DNA of 64,000 bases from Bog-473 sp963828505. GTDB taxonomy: Bacteria; Actinomycetota; Acidimicrobiia; Acidimicrobiales; RAAP-2. The DNA is taken from positions 1-64,000 of the forward strand of contig CAWHFM010000007.1 of assembly GCA_963828505.1 (NCBI GenBank). The letters are read 5' to 3'. Below the pieces are notes generated by a model. It made no database searches and had not been told where the DNA came from. It saw only the letters and a program-made list of their open reading frames with translations. A program made the position numbers and the translations under genes. Shown here piece after piece: positions 52,762 to 62,971 of this stretch; within the stretch, counting starts at the first letter, position 1, and each line of letters starts with the position of its first letter.

Positions 52762-55700
52762 CGCACCGCCGGGTCGGCATCGTTGGAGATGTGCAGGTCC
52801 TGGAGCGGCCGCACTTCGAGGGGATGGCGGCGCGCGTCCCCCACCCCTTCGGCCGCGGCGCGGGCCGCGGCCAGCGTGGTGAGGCAGGGCACGTGGTAGG
52901 TGACCGCGGCCCGGCGGATGTGCTGTCCGTCCGCCCGCGGCCCCAGTCCGCGCGGGGTGTTGACGACCAGCTGCACCTTGCCCTGTGCGATCAGGTCGAC
53001 GGCGTCCGACGCCACACCTTCCTCGCCGACCTTGGCCACCAGCGTGTCGACGGTCAGCCCGTGCGAGCGGAGGTACCCGGCCGTTCCGAGCGTGGCGGCG
53101 AGGGAGAAACCCAACGCGCTGAAGGAGCGAGCGACCTCGAGCCCGGCCGGCTTGTCGCGGTCGGCCAACGAGAGGAAGACCGCCCCCGAATCGGGCAGGC
53201 GTGTCCCGGCCGCCATCTGGCTCTTGGCGAATGCCAGTCCGAACGTGGTGTCCACGCCCATCACCTCGCCGGTGGAGCGCATCTCGGGTCCGAGGAGCGT
53301 GTCGACCCCCGGGAAACGGTCGAACGGCAGCACCGCCTCCTTGACGCTGACGTGGTCGAGGGCGGGCACCCGGCCGGCGACTCCGGCCGGCAGCAGCCCC
53401 TCGACGCGCAGCTGTTCGAGCGTCTGTCCCACCATGACCCGGGCTGCGACCATGGCCAAGGGAACGCCGGTGGCCTTGGCCACGAAGGGAACCGTCCGGC
53501 TGGCCCGTGGGTTGGCTTCGAGCACGTAGACCTGGCCGTCCTTCACGGCGTACTGGACGTTGATCAGTCCGCACACCTCGAGGGCCTCCGCCAGGGTGCG
53601 CGTGTGCGCGTCGAGCACGTCCATCACCGAGGCGGGCAGCGACTGCGGCGGCAGGGCGCACGCCGAGTCGCCCGAATGCACCCCAGCTTCCTCGACGTGC
53701 TCCATGATCCCCGCGATGAGGACTTCGCCCGCGAGGTCGCGCACGGCGTCGACGTCCACCTCGACCGCATCCTCTAAGAAGCGGTCGACCAGCACGGGCC
53801 GCTCCGCCGTGACACCCCCCTCGCGCGCCAGGGCGCCGGTCGAGAGCTCGTTCATCACCCGCCGCACGCTCTCGTCGTCGTAGACGATCTCCATGGCCCG
53901 GCCGCCGAGCACGTAACTCGGGCGAACGAGCACCGGATACCCGATCTGCCCGGCGATGGTGAGCGCCTCGGCGACGTTCGTCGCCGTGCCGCCCGGAGGC
54001 TGCGGAATGTCCAACTCGAGGCACAAAGCGTTCCAGCGTTCGCGGTCCTCCGCCAGGTCGATGGACGCCGGGCTGGTACCGAGCACGAGCTCGGGCGGCA
54101 GGGAGTGGGCGAGCTTGAGGGGTGTCTGGCCGCCCAGCGACACGACGACGCCGACCACGGTGCCGCCGGCCTCCAGCTCGGCCTGGAGGACATTGGCCAC
54201 GTCCTCCGCCGTGAGCGGTTCGAAGTAGAGGCGGTCCGAGGTGTCGTAGTCCGTCGACACCGTCTCGGGGTTGCAGTTGACCATCACGGTCTCGTACCCG
54301 GCGTCCCGGAGGGACATGGAGGCGTGGACGCAGCAGTAGTCGAACTCGATGCCCTGTCCGATGCGGTTCGGACCCGATCCCAGGATGATGACCCTCCGGC
54401 GGTCAGACGGACGGACCTCGTCCTCCTCCTCGTAGGTGGCGTAGTGGTAGGGCGTGAACGCTTCGAATTCCGCCGCGCAGGTGTCGACCGTCTTGAACGT
54501 GGGCCGGACGCCGTGCGAGAGCCGCTCCGCCCGCACGGCTCCTTCGGTGGAGCCGCGCAACCAGGCCAGCTGCGCGTCCGAGAAGCCGAGGCGCTTGGCG
54601 CGCCGGAATTCCGCCGGCCCGAGCGAGTCCGCCGACTCGATGCGTCGCCGCTCCTCGACGATGCGCTCGAGCTGGCCGACGAACCACGGGTCGACACCGG
54701 TCAGGCCCACGACCTCACTGGCGCCCACGCCGCGCCGGAGTGCCGCCTCCAGCTCGAAGATGCGCTCCGGCGAGGGGACGGCGATGCGCGCCAGCAGCGC
54801 GTCGTCGTCGAGCTCGTCCAGGACGGATTCGGCGGGGTCGGCATTCAAGCCGGACCGGCCCTGTTCCAGAGAGCGCAACGCCTTCTGCAGCGACTCGCAG
54901 AACGTACGGCCGATCGCCATCACCTCGCCGACCGACTGCATGCGGGTGCCGAGCCGGGCGTCCGCCCCGGGCAGCTTCTCGAAGGCCCACCGTGGCACCT
55001 TGGTCACGACGTAGTCGATCGTGGGCTCGAACGAGGCCGGTGTCGCCCGCGTGATGTCGTTGGGGATCTCGTCGAGGAGGTAGCCGACGGCGAGACGGGC
55101 CGCAATCTTCGCGATCGGGAAGCCGGTCGCCTTCGATGCCAGCGCGGACGAGCGGGACACGCGCGGGTTCATCTCGATGATCACCCGCTCGCCGCTGGCC
55201 GGGTTGACGGCGAATTGGACGTTGGAGCCGCCGGTCTCGACGCCGACCCGGCGCAGGCAGGCGAAGGCGTCGTCGCGCATGGCCTGGTACTCGACGTCGC
55301 TCAGCGTCTGTGCCGGCGCCACGGTGATGGAGTCCCCGGTGTGCACGCCCATCGGGTCGACGTTCTCGATGGAGCACACGACCACGCAGTTGTCCGCCGC
55401 GTCGCGCATCACCTCGAGCTCGTACTCCTTCCATCCGGCGATCGACTTCTCCACCAGGATCTGGCCGATGGGGCTGGCGGCCAACCCCTCGGACGCGAGC
55501 GGCGCGAAGCGCTCGGCGTCGGGGGCGATGCCGGTTCCGTTGCCCCCGAGGATGAAGCTCGGCCGCACCATGATGGGGTAGCCGATCTCCTCGGCGATCT
55601 CCTCCGCCTCGCGTAGGGAGTGGGCGAACCCCGAGCGCGGCACCTCGAGGCCGATTTCGATCATCGCCGCCTTGAAGCGGTCCCGGTCCTCGGCCGTGGC

Positions 55701-56069
55701 GATCGCCTCGGGCCGGGCGCCGATCACCTCGACGCCGTAGCGCTCCAGGACGCCCTGCTCCACCAGGCTCATGGTGAGGTTGAGCGCGGTCTGGCCCCCG
55801 AGCGTCGGCAGCAGGGCGTCGGGCCGCTCCTTCTGAATGATCGCGGTGAGCACCTCGGGGTGGAGCGGCTCGACGTAGGTGCGGTCGGCGGTCCCGGGGT
55901 CGGTCATGATCGTGGCCGGGTTCGAGTTGGCCAGGATCACCCGGTAGCCCTCCTGGCGCAGGACGCGGCAGGCCTGGGTGCCCGAATAGTCGAACTCGCA
56001 CGCCTGCCCGATCACGATGGGACCGGAGCCGATGACGAGAATGGAGTCGATGTCCTGACGGCGCGGCAC
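52758..56069 (-). CDS. carB: Carbamoyl-phosphate synthase large subunit
   Basis: It contains two homologous ATP-grasp halves (the first from SILVIGSGPIVIGQACEFDY, the second from IILGSGPNRIGQGIEFDYC), an oligomerization region and a C-terminal MGS-like allosteric domain (about residues 950-1080). It supplies carbamoyl phosphate for both pyrimidines and arginine in this window. 1103 aa, full length, no frame problem. GTG or ATG start at 56069, 24 nt after carA. Confidence 0.96.
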   Translation of the reverse strand: MPRRQDIDSILVIGSGPIVIGQACEFDYSGTQACRVLRQEGYRVILANSNPATIMTDPGTADRTYVEPLHPEVLTAIIQKERPDALLPTLGGQTALNLTMSLVEQGVLERYGVEVIGARPEAIATAEDRDRFKAAMIEIGLEVPRSGFAHSLREAEEIAEEIGYPIMVRPSFILGGNGTGIAPDAERFAPLASEGLAASPIGQILVEKSIAGWKEYELEVMRDAADNCVVVCSIENVDPMGVHTGDSITVAPAQTLSDVEYQAMRDDAFACLRRVGVETGGSNVQFAVNPASGERVIIEMNPRVSRSSALASKATGFPIAKIAARLAVGYLLDEIPNDITRATPASFEPTIDYVVTKVPRWAFEKLPGADARLGTRMQSVGEVMAIGRTFCESLQKALRSLEQGRSGLNADPAESVLDELDDDALLARIAVPSPERIFELEAALRRGVGASEVVGLTGVDPWFVGQLERIVEERRRIESADSLGPAEFRRAKRLGFSDAQLAWLRGSTEGAVRAERLSHGVRPTFKTVDTCAAEFEAFTPYHYATYEEEDEVRPSDRRRVIILGSGPNRIGQGIEFDYCCVHASMSLRDAGYETVMVNCNPETVSTDYDTSDRLYFEPLTAEDVANVLQAELEAGGTVVGVVVSLGGQTPLKLAHSLPPELVLGTSPASIDLAEDRERWNALCLELDIPQPPGGTATNVAEALTIAGQIGYPVLVRPSYVLGGRAMEIVYDDESVRRVMNELSTGALAREGGVTAERPVLVDRFLEDAVEVDVDAVRDLAGEVLIAGIMEHVEEAGVHSGDSACALPPQSLPASVMDVLDAHTRTLAEALEVCGLINVQYAVKDGQVYVLEANPRASRTVPFVAKATGVPLAMVAARVMVGQTLEQLRVEGLLPAGVAGRVPALDHVSVKEAVLPFDRFPGVDTLLGPEMRSTGEVMGVDTTFGLAFAKSQMAAGTRLPDSGAVFLSLADRDKPAGLEVARSFSALGFSLAATLGTAGYLRSHGLTVDTLVAKVGEEGVASDAVDLIAQGKVQLVVNTPRGLGPRADGQHIRRAAVTYHVPCLTTLAAARAAAEGVGDARRHPLEVRPLQDLHISNDADPAVR

Positions 56070-56093
56070 GACGGTGTCCCTTACCGGTCCGTC

Positions 56094-57206
<1,113 letters not shown>

Positions 57207-57210
<4 letters not shown>

Positions 57211-58601
57211 CGCTGCGCCACGGCGTCGACCACGACCGGCTCGCCCCGCAACACGGTGTGGCGCACCGCACCGGGGAACGACATGCCGGCGTAGGGCGTG
57301 TTGTGGCTGCGGCTGGCCAACTGCGCCGCATCGACCGTCGTCGTCGCGGCGGGATCGAACACGCAGAGATTGGCCGTTGCGCCGACCTCCACCGGGCCGC
57401 CGTGGGCGCTGTGCCCGGCCCGTCGGGCGTCGGTCACGCCCAGCCGGGCGATGGCGGCCGGCTGGGTGCTCATGAGCGCGAACACACGCTCGGGACCGGC
57501 AACAGGACCGAGGACCTGCCAGACGATCGGCAGCGCCGTCTGCAATCCGAGCATGCCCGGTGGAGCCTGGTCGAAGGGGACGTCCTTGGCTTCCGGCGCG
57601 TGCGGCGCGTGGTCCGTCGCCACGGCGTCGACCGTGCCGTCGAGGAGGCCGTCGACGACGGCGGCCACGTCCTCGTCCCGCCGCAGCGGCGGGTTCACCT
57701 TGAACACCGGGTCGTAGCCCGCCACCGACGCATGGGTGAGGAGGATGTGATGCGGCGTCGCCTCGGCGGTGACCGGCAGGCCCTCAGCCTTGGCCCGGCG
57801 GACGAGGTCGACGGAGCCGGCGGTGGAGAGATGGAGGAAATGGACCGCGGCGCCGGTGAGGCGCACCAGCGAGACATCGCGGGCCACCATCACCTCCTCC
57901 GCCGCCGCCGGCTGGCCCGGCAGTCCCAGCCGGCTCGACCAGGCCCCCTCGTGCATGGCGCCGTCGCCGGCCAGGGCCGCGTCCTCGCAGTGCTGGGCCA
58001 GCGTCACGCCCAGGCCCTTGGCGTAGTCGAGGGCGCGCCGCATGAGCGCGCCGTCCTGCACGCCGGCGCCGTCGTCGGTGAAGAGCGTGACCCCGAGGGC
58101 CGCCAGCTCCCCGAGCGGTGCCAGCGCGGACCCGGCGCGCCCGACGGTGATGGCACCGGCGACCGCCACCTCGGCCGAGCACCCCACGGCGAGGGCGAGC
58201 ACCTCCCGGGCGACGCCGGCCGAGTCGATCGGCGGCTCCGTGTTGGGCATGGCCACGACCGCGGTATAGCCGCCGAGAGCGGCGGCACGCGTTCCCGACT
58301 CAATCGTCTCGGCCTCCTCGCGTCCGGGCTGGCGCAGGTGCGTGTGCAGGTCGACCAGGCCCGGTCCGACCAGGCAGCCGCGAGCGTCGAGGACCCTGAC
58401 GCCGGCCGGAGCTTCGATCGACCGGGCCAGGGCGACGACGACGGATCCCGAAACGGCGACGTCGAGGCGGGACGGACCGTCGGTCCCGACGACGGTGCCG
58501 CCGCGGACGACGAGCGTGACGCCGGACCGGCGGGTCGAGCTCAGTCGGGAGGATGGGCCCGACCTCGAGGACGAGCGCGGCGACTGGGACTGGTCAGGCA
58601 A
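57207..58601 (-). CDS. pyrC: Dihydroorotase
   Basis: The zinc amidohydrolase converts carbamoyl aspartate to dihydroorotate. The HTHLRQPG metal site, HCED(AA) block and DHAPHAPEAKD are present, as in the class I enzymes of actinobacteria. The TTG at 58601 is the only usable start (the conserved VTLVVRGG begins with GTC), which adds a Ser/Arg-rich 27-residue N terminus and overlaps pyrB by 8 nt. Confidence 0.94.
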
Positions 58602-59589
58602 CGGCGGGGACCTCCAGGGCTCCGGACTGCTCCCCGCCGAGCAGGAGGAACAGGATGGCCATGCGCACCGCCACGCCGTTGGCCACCTGTTGCGTCACCA
58701 CGGTACGGGGCAGGTCGGCTACGTCAGAGGCGATCTCCACGCCGCGGACCATGGGCCCGGGATGGGTGACGATGGCGTCCGGCCCCAGGCGCTCGACGCG
58801 GCGCGCCGTGAGCCCCCACAGGGCCGTGTACTCGCGCAGGCTGGGGACGTAGGACCCGCTCCCCCGCTCGGCCTGGAGGCGGAGCAGGGAGACCACGTCC
58901 GCCTGGCCCAGCGCTTCATCGAGGTCCGGGGCGACCTCGACCGGCCAACCCTCCAGCGAAGGCGGCAGCAGGCTGCCGGGTGCGGCGAGCACGACGTGGG
59001 CTCCCAGGGAGCTGTAGGCCAACACCTCGGAGCGGGCCACCCGGCTGTGCCGGACGTCACCGACGATGAGGACGCGCAGTCCTTCGAAGCAGCCGACGCC
59101 GAGGTCCTCCGGCCTGACGCCGGCCCGTTCGGCCAGGACCTGACGGACCGTGAAGCAATCGAGCAGGGCTTGGGTCGGGTGCTCGTGCCACCCGTCACCC
59201 GCGTTGACGACCCGGGCCCGCTCGACCCACGAGGCCACGCGCTGCGGCGCACCCGAAGAGGCATGCCGGATGATGACGGCGTCGATGCCCATCGCCTCGA
59301 CCGTCTCGACCGTGTCGCGCAGGCTCTCCCCCTTCTTGACCGACGACGCGGCGACGGCGAGCGAGAGGACGTCGGCCGACAGCCGCTTCGCCGCGGTCTC
59401 GAAGGAGAGGCGGGTGCGGGTCGACTCCTCGAAGAAGAGTGTGGCCACGACCTTGCCGCGCAGCGTCGGCACCTTCGGGACGGAGCGACGCTCCACCTCG
59501 GCGAAGGCCTCGGCCACGCGCAGCACCACCGCGATGCCGTCCGCACCGAGGTCGGACACCGAGAGGAGGTGCTGGGGCATCACGGTCAC
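58594..59589 (-). CDS. pyrB: Aspartate carbamoyltransferase catalytic chain
   Basis: ATLFFEESTRTRLSFETAA is the carbamoyl-phosphate loop, and HPTQALLDCFTV the second substrate block. It makes carbamoyl aspartate, the committed pyrimidine step. 331 aa. GTG at 59589 overlaps the pyrR stop as GTGA. No regulatory chain gene pyrI is nearby, as usual in actinobacteria. Confidence 0.96.
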   Translation of the reverse strand: MTVMPQHLLSVSDLGADGIAVVLRVAEAFAEVERRSVPKVPTLRGKVVATLFFEESTRTRLSFETAAKRLSADVLSLAVAASSVKKGESLRDTVETVEAMGIDAVIIRHASSGAPQRVASWVERARVVNAGDGWHEHPTQALLDCFTVRQVLAERAGVRPEDLGVGCFEGLRVLIVGDVRHSRVARSEVLAYSSLGAHVVLAAPGSLLPPSLEGWPVEVAPDLDEALGQADVVSLLRLQAERGSGSYVPSLREYTALWGLTARRVERLGPDAIVTHPGPMVRGVEIASDVADLPRTVVTQQVANGVAVRMAILFLLLGGEQSGALEVPAVA

Positions 59590-60155
59590 TTGTCCTCGAG
59601 GGTGCCGATGAACACGCCGTCCTCGCTGACGTCGACCATCTCCTCGCGGCGCGTCGGAAGGTTCTTACCGACGTAGTCGGGGCGGATGGGAAGCTCGCGG
59701 TGGCCCCGGTCGACCATGACGGCGAGCTGGACCGCTCGAGCCCGGCCGAAGTCGTTCAGCGCGTTCAGCGCCGCCCGAATGGTGCGGCCGGTGAAGAGCA
59801 CGTCGTCGACGAGCACGACCACCCTCCCGGCCAAATCGCAGGGGATGTGCGTGACCGCCTCGGGCAGGACCGGCCGCAGCCCGATGTCGTCGCGGTAGAA
59901 GGCCACGTCGAGCGTGCCCACCTCCACGCCGGCACGGTCGATCTGGGCCAGCGTGTCCGCCATGCGCGCCGCCAGAGGCACCCCCCCGGTCTGCAGCCCG
60001 ATCAGCACGACGTCGTCGACGCCGCCGTTGCGCTCCACGATCTCGTGCGACATGCGGGTCAGCGCGCGTTGGAGGTCGGCGGCGCTCAGGACCTGGGCGT
60101 GGGCCACGAACACGCCCCCGAGGGGTCGCGTGTGACTGCGCTCGCGTTCGGCCAC
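59586..60155 (-). CDS. pyrR: PyrR, pyrimidine operon RNA-binding regulator
   Basis: PyrR binds UMP/UTP and a specific mRNA hairpin to shut down pyr expression. The phosphoribosyltransferase PRPP motif is VVVLVDDVLFTGRTIRAALN; residual uracil phosphoribosyltransferase activity is typical. N-terminal VLSAADLQRALTRMSHEI matches the family. The GTG start has AGGAGGAG 4-5 nt upstream, just after the hairpin that PyrR should bind. 189 aa. Confidence 0.95.
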   Translation of the reverse strand: MAERERSHTRPLGGVFVAHAQVLSAADLQRALTRMSHEIVERNGGVDDVVLIGLQTGGVPLAARMADTLAQIDRAGVEVGTLDVAFYRDDIGLRPVLPEAVTHIPCDLAGRVVVLVDDVLFTGRTIRAALNALNDFGRARAVQLAVMVDRGHRELPIRPDYVGKNLPTRREEMVDVSEDGVFIGTLEDK

Positions 60156-60166
60156 TGCTCCTCCTG

Positions 60167-60197
60167 CCGTGTGGGCCTCTCCGGACCCACTTCACGG
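60167..60197 (-). promoter_or_regulatory. PyrR-binding RNA hairpin upstream of pyrR
   Basis: The transcript contains GTGGGTCCGGAGAGGCCCAC, in which the loop TCCGGAGAGG matches the PyrR recognition sequence (consensus around UCCNGNGAGG). Outer bases CCGTG/CACGG extend the stem with a small bulge. The Shine-Dalgarno AGGAGGAG lies a few bases downstream, so bound PyrR could block translation, as proposed for mycobacteria, instead of attenuating transcription. Confidence 0.75.
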
Positions 60198-60210
60198 TCA
60201 GGTGATGACT

Positions 60211-60618
60211 CTAGCGCGAGTCGGGCCGGACCTCACGAGCGACGGTGGAGAGGATCCCGTTCACGAAAGCGCCCGAGTCGTCGGTCGAGTACTCCTTGGC
60301 CAGCTCCACCGCCTCGTCGATGACGACGGCGACCGGTGGCCCGTCCGGGTCGAGCAGTTCGGCCGTCGCCAGCCGGAGCACGAGCCGGTCGATCACCGCC
60401 ATCCGTTCGAGGGGCCAGCCCACGGAAGCCGCGGCGATGCGGCGCTCGGCCTCTTCCTTCGTGGTCGCCGCGGCATGGAGGAGCGTGCGCACGTAGGGAT
60501 CGGGCGCCACCGGCAGCCCGTCCACCACGCGCCGGGGATCCTCCCCCTTCAGCTCGGCCTCGTAGAGGAGCGCCAACGCACGCTCCCGCTGCTGGTGGCG
60601 CGGCGCGGTGTCGGACAC
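60211..60618 (-). CDS. nusB: Transcription antitermination protein NusB
   Basis: The helical NusB fold shows RERALALLYEAELKG, DRLVLRLATAELL and VVIDEAVELAKEYSTDDSGA followed by FVNGILSTV. With NusE (S10) it binds boxA RNA during rRNA transcription. 135 aa. It sits between efp and pyrR, the common actinobacterial arrangement. Confidence 0.95.
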   Translation of the reverse strand: MSDTAPRHQQRERALALLYEAELKGEDPRRVVDGLPVAPDPYVRTLLHAAATTKEEAERRIAAASVGWPLERMAVIDRLVLRLATAELLDPDGPPVAVVIDEAVELAKEYSTDDSGAFVNGILSTVAREVRPDSR

Positions 60619-60662
60619 GGAATGGAGGTAGGGGCGGCGGTCGCGGGAGACGGCCGTGGCGC

Positions 60663-61203
<541 letters not shown>

Positions 61204-61223
<20 letters not shown>

Positions 61224-62415
61224 GAATGTCCTTTGTGAATCGGGTGAGAGCGCGTGCGCCGTCCTCGGTCACGACGAGGGTGTCCTCGACCCGGACTCCA
61301 CCGTGGCCGGGCACGTACACGCCGGGCTCCACGGTGACGACGAAGCCGGGGGCGAGGATAGCAGTGCCCAGCTGCGAGACCGTGGGCGCTTCGTGGATAT
61401 CGAGCCCCACCCCGTGGCCGGTGCCGTGCTCGAAGCGGTCGGCCCAGCCGGCCTCGGCGATGACCGCACGGCAGATGTCGTCGACCTCCTTGGCGCTGAT
61501 GCCGGGTCGGACGGCGGCTGCGCCGGCGGCCTGCGACGCTCCGACCACCTCGAAGATGCGGGCGAGCTCGCCCTCGGGATCAGCGTCGACGCAGAACGTG
61601 CGCGTCATGTCCGACCGGTACCCCTCGAAGGTGGCGCCGAAGTCGATCACGACCGGGTCGCCGCGCTCGATGCGGCGCCCGCCCGGGTGGTGATGGGGCT
61701 TGGCCGAGTTGGCGCCGGCCGCCACGATCGTGTCGAACGCGGTGCTCTCGGCTCCCCCGCGGCGCATGGCCGTATCGAGCTCCAGGGCGAAGTGCTCCTC
61801 GGTCACACCCTGGCCCAGCAGTGGGAGCACGTCGAAGAGCGCGGCGTCGGCGATGGCGGCCGCATGCTCCATGCGCGCGATCTCCGCCTCGTCCTTGCGG
61901 GTTCTGAAGGCCTCCACGACATTGCTGGTGGCGACGAGCCGGTCCCCTTGGAGCAGCTCGGCCCAGGTGCGCTGGGCGGTCCAGCTGACGTTGTCGGCCT
62001 CGAGCCCCACGCGGGCGAGGGAGGGATCGGCCAGGGCAGCCTGGGCCGCCTTGCGCTGCTCGGTCACCGACCCGATGGTGATCTCGACCTGCGCCGCCGC
62101 CCCGGCGAGCTGAACCTGCTCGGCCGACTGGGTCCGGTAGCGGCCGTCGGTGGTCAGCAGCGCACCGCCGGGGGTGACGGTGAGGATGCCGGCTGAGCCG
62201 GAGAAGCCGGTGAGGTAGCGGATGTTGGGCAGCGTCGTCACGACGAGCGCGTCGATCTCGTGCTCGCCGAAGGCGCGGCGCAGGCGGTCGAGGCGGCCCG
62301 TCGCCGTGATCGGCGGGAGCTGGGGGGCGGACGGGGCGTAGGGGTTGCGCCGCTCCGCCGCTCGGACTCCGCCTTCGCTCGGCGTGCTGGTCGTCGTCCT
62401 GGTGGTGGTCGTCAT
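61204..62415 (-). CDS. Xaa-Pro peptidase (M24B family)
   Basis: This pita-bread dimetal peptidase cleaves N-terminal dipeptides or aminoacyl-proline bonds. The N-terminal creatinase-like domain (NIRYLTGFSGSAG) precedes the metal ligands: Asp in VIDFGA, Asp in SDMTRTFCV, His in FEHGTGHGVGLDIHE, Glu in TVEPGVY and Glu in VRVEDTLVV. 403 aa with a Thr/Ser-rich N terminus. ATG at 62415 is preceded by AGAAGG. Lying next to efp in this order is standard. Confidence 0.94.
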
Positions 62416-62430
62416 CGCGTGTGCCTTCCT

Positions 62431-62474
62431 TCTCGTGGCTGTGGTCTCGTGGCTGTCGGTCTCGTGGCTGTCGG
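62431..62474. repeat. Short tandem repeat in the aroQ-pepQ spacer
   Basis: Three near-identical units of 14-15 bp, TCTCGTGGCTGTCGG (first one TCTCGTGGCTGTGG), lie in the 109-nt gap upstream of the peptidase start. No other function is visible. Confidence 0.8.
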
Positions 62475-62524
62475 TCAGCCGGCTCCTGGCGACGGGTGGT
62501 GGCGACATCGCCGTCGGCCCGTTC

Positions 62525-62971
62525 TCATCCGCGCCGGTCCTCCAGGAGGGCAGCCACCGCATGGAGCGCGAGCTCGTACCCGAGTCCGCCGAAACCCGCG
62601 ACGACCCCGTTGGTCACGGGGGCCAGCACCGATGTGTGACGGAACGGCTCCCGGGCGGCCGGGTTCGAGAGGTGCAGCTCCACCACGGGCCCTTCGAAGG
62701 CGGCGACCGCGTCGTGCAGCGACCACGAGGTGTGGCTCAGGGCGCCGGCGTTGATCACCATGGCGTCGGCCCGCTGCCGGGCCGCGTGCACGGCGTCGAT
62801 CAGGTCGCCCTCGTGGTTGGCCTGCCGGTGCTCGAGCTCGAGACCGTTGGCGCGCGCCGCCTTCTCCGCCCGCGCCACGTGGTCGTCGAGGGTGTCGGTT
62901 CCGTAGATCTCGGGCTCCCGTTCTCCCAGGAGGTTCAGGTTCGGCCCCGAGAGGAGCAGGACGAGGCTCAC
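62525..62971 (-). CDS. aroQ: 3-dehydroquinate dehydratase, type II
   Basis: SGPNLNLLGEREPEIYGTDT, the mobile-lid and catalytic Tyr region, HQANHEGD, MVINAGALSHTS and VELHLSNPAAREPFRHTSV are all present. It makes 3-dehydroshikimate. The GTG at 62971 overlaps the aroB stop as GTGA. 148 aa, normal for the dodecameric type II form. Confidence 0.96.
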   Translation of the reverse strand: MSLVLLLSGPNLNLLGEREPEIYGTDTLDDHVARAEKAARANGLELEHRQANHEGDLIDAVHAARQRADAMVINAGALSHTSWSLHDAVAAFEGPVVELHLSNPAAREPFRHTSVLAPVTNGVVAGFGGLGYELALHAVAALLEDRRG

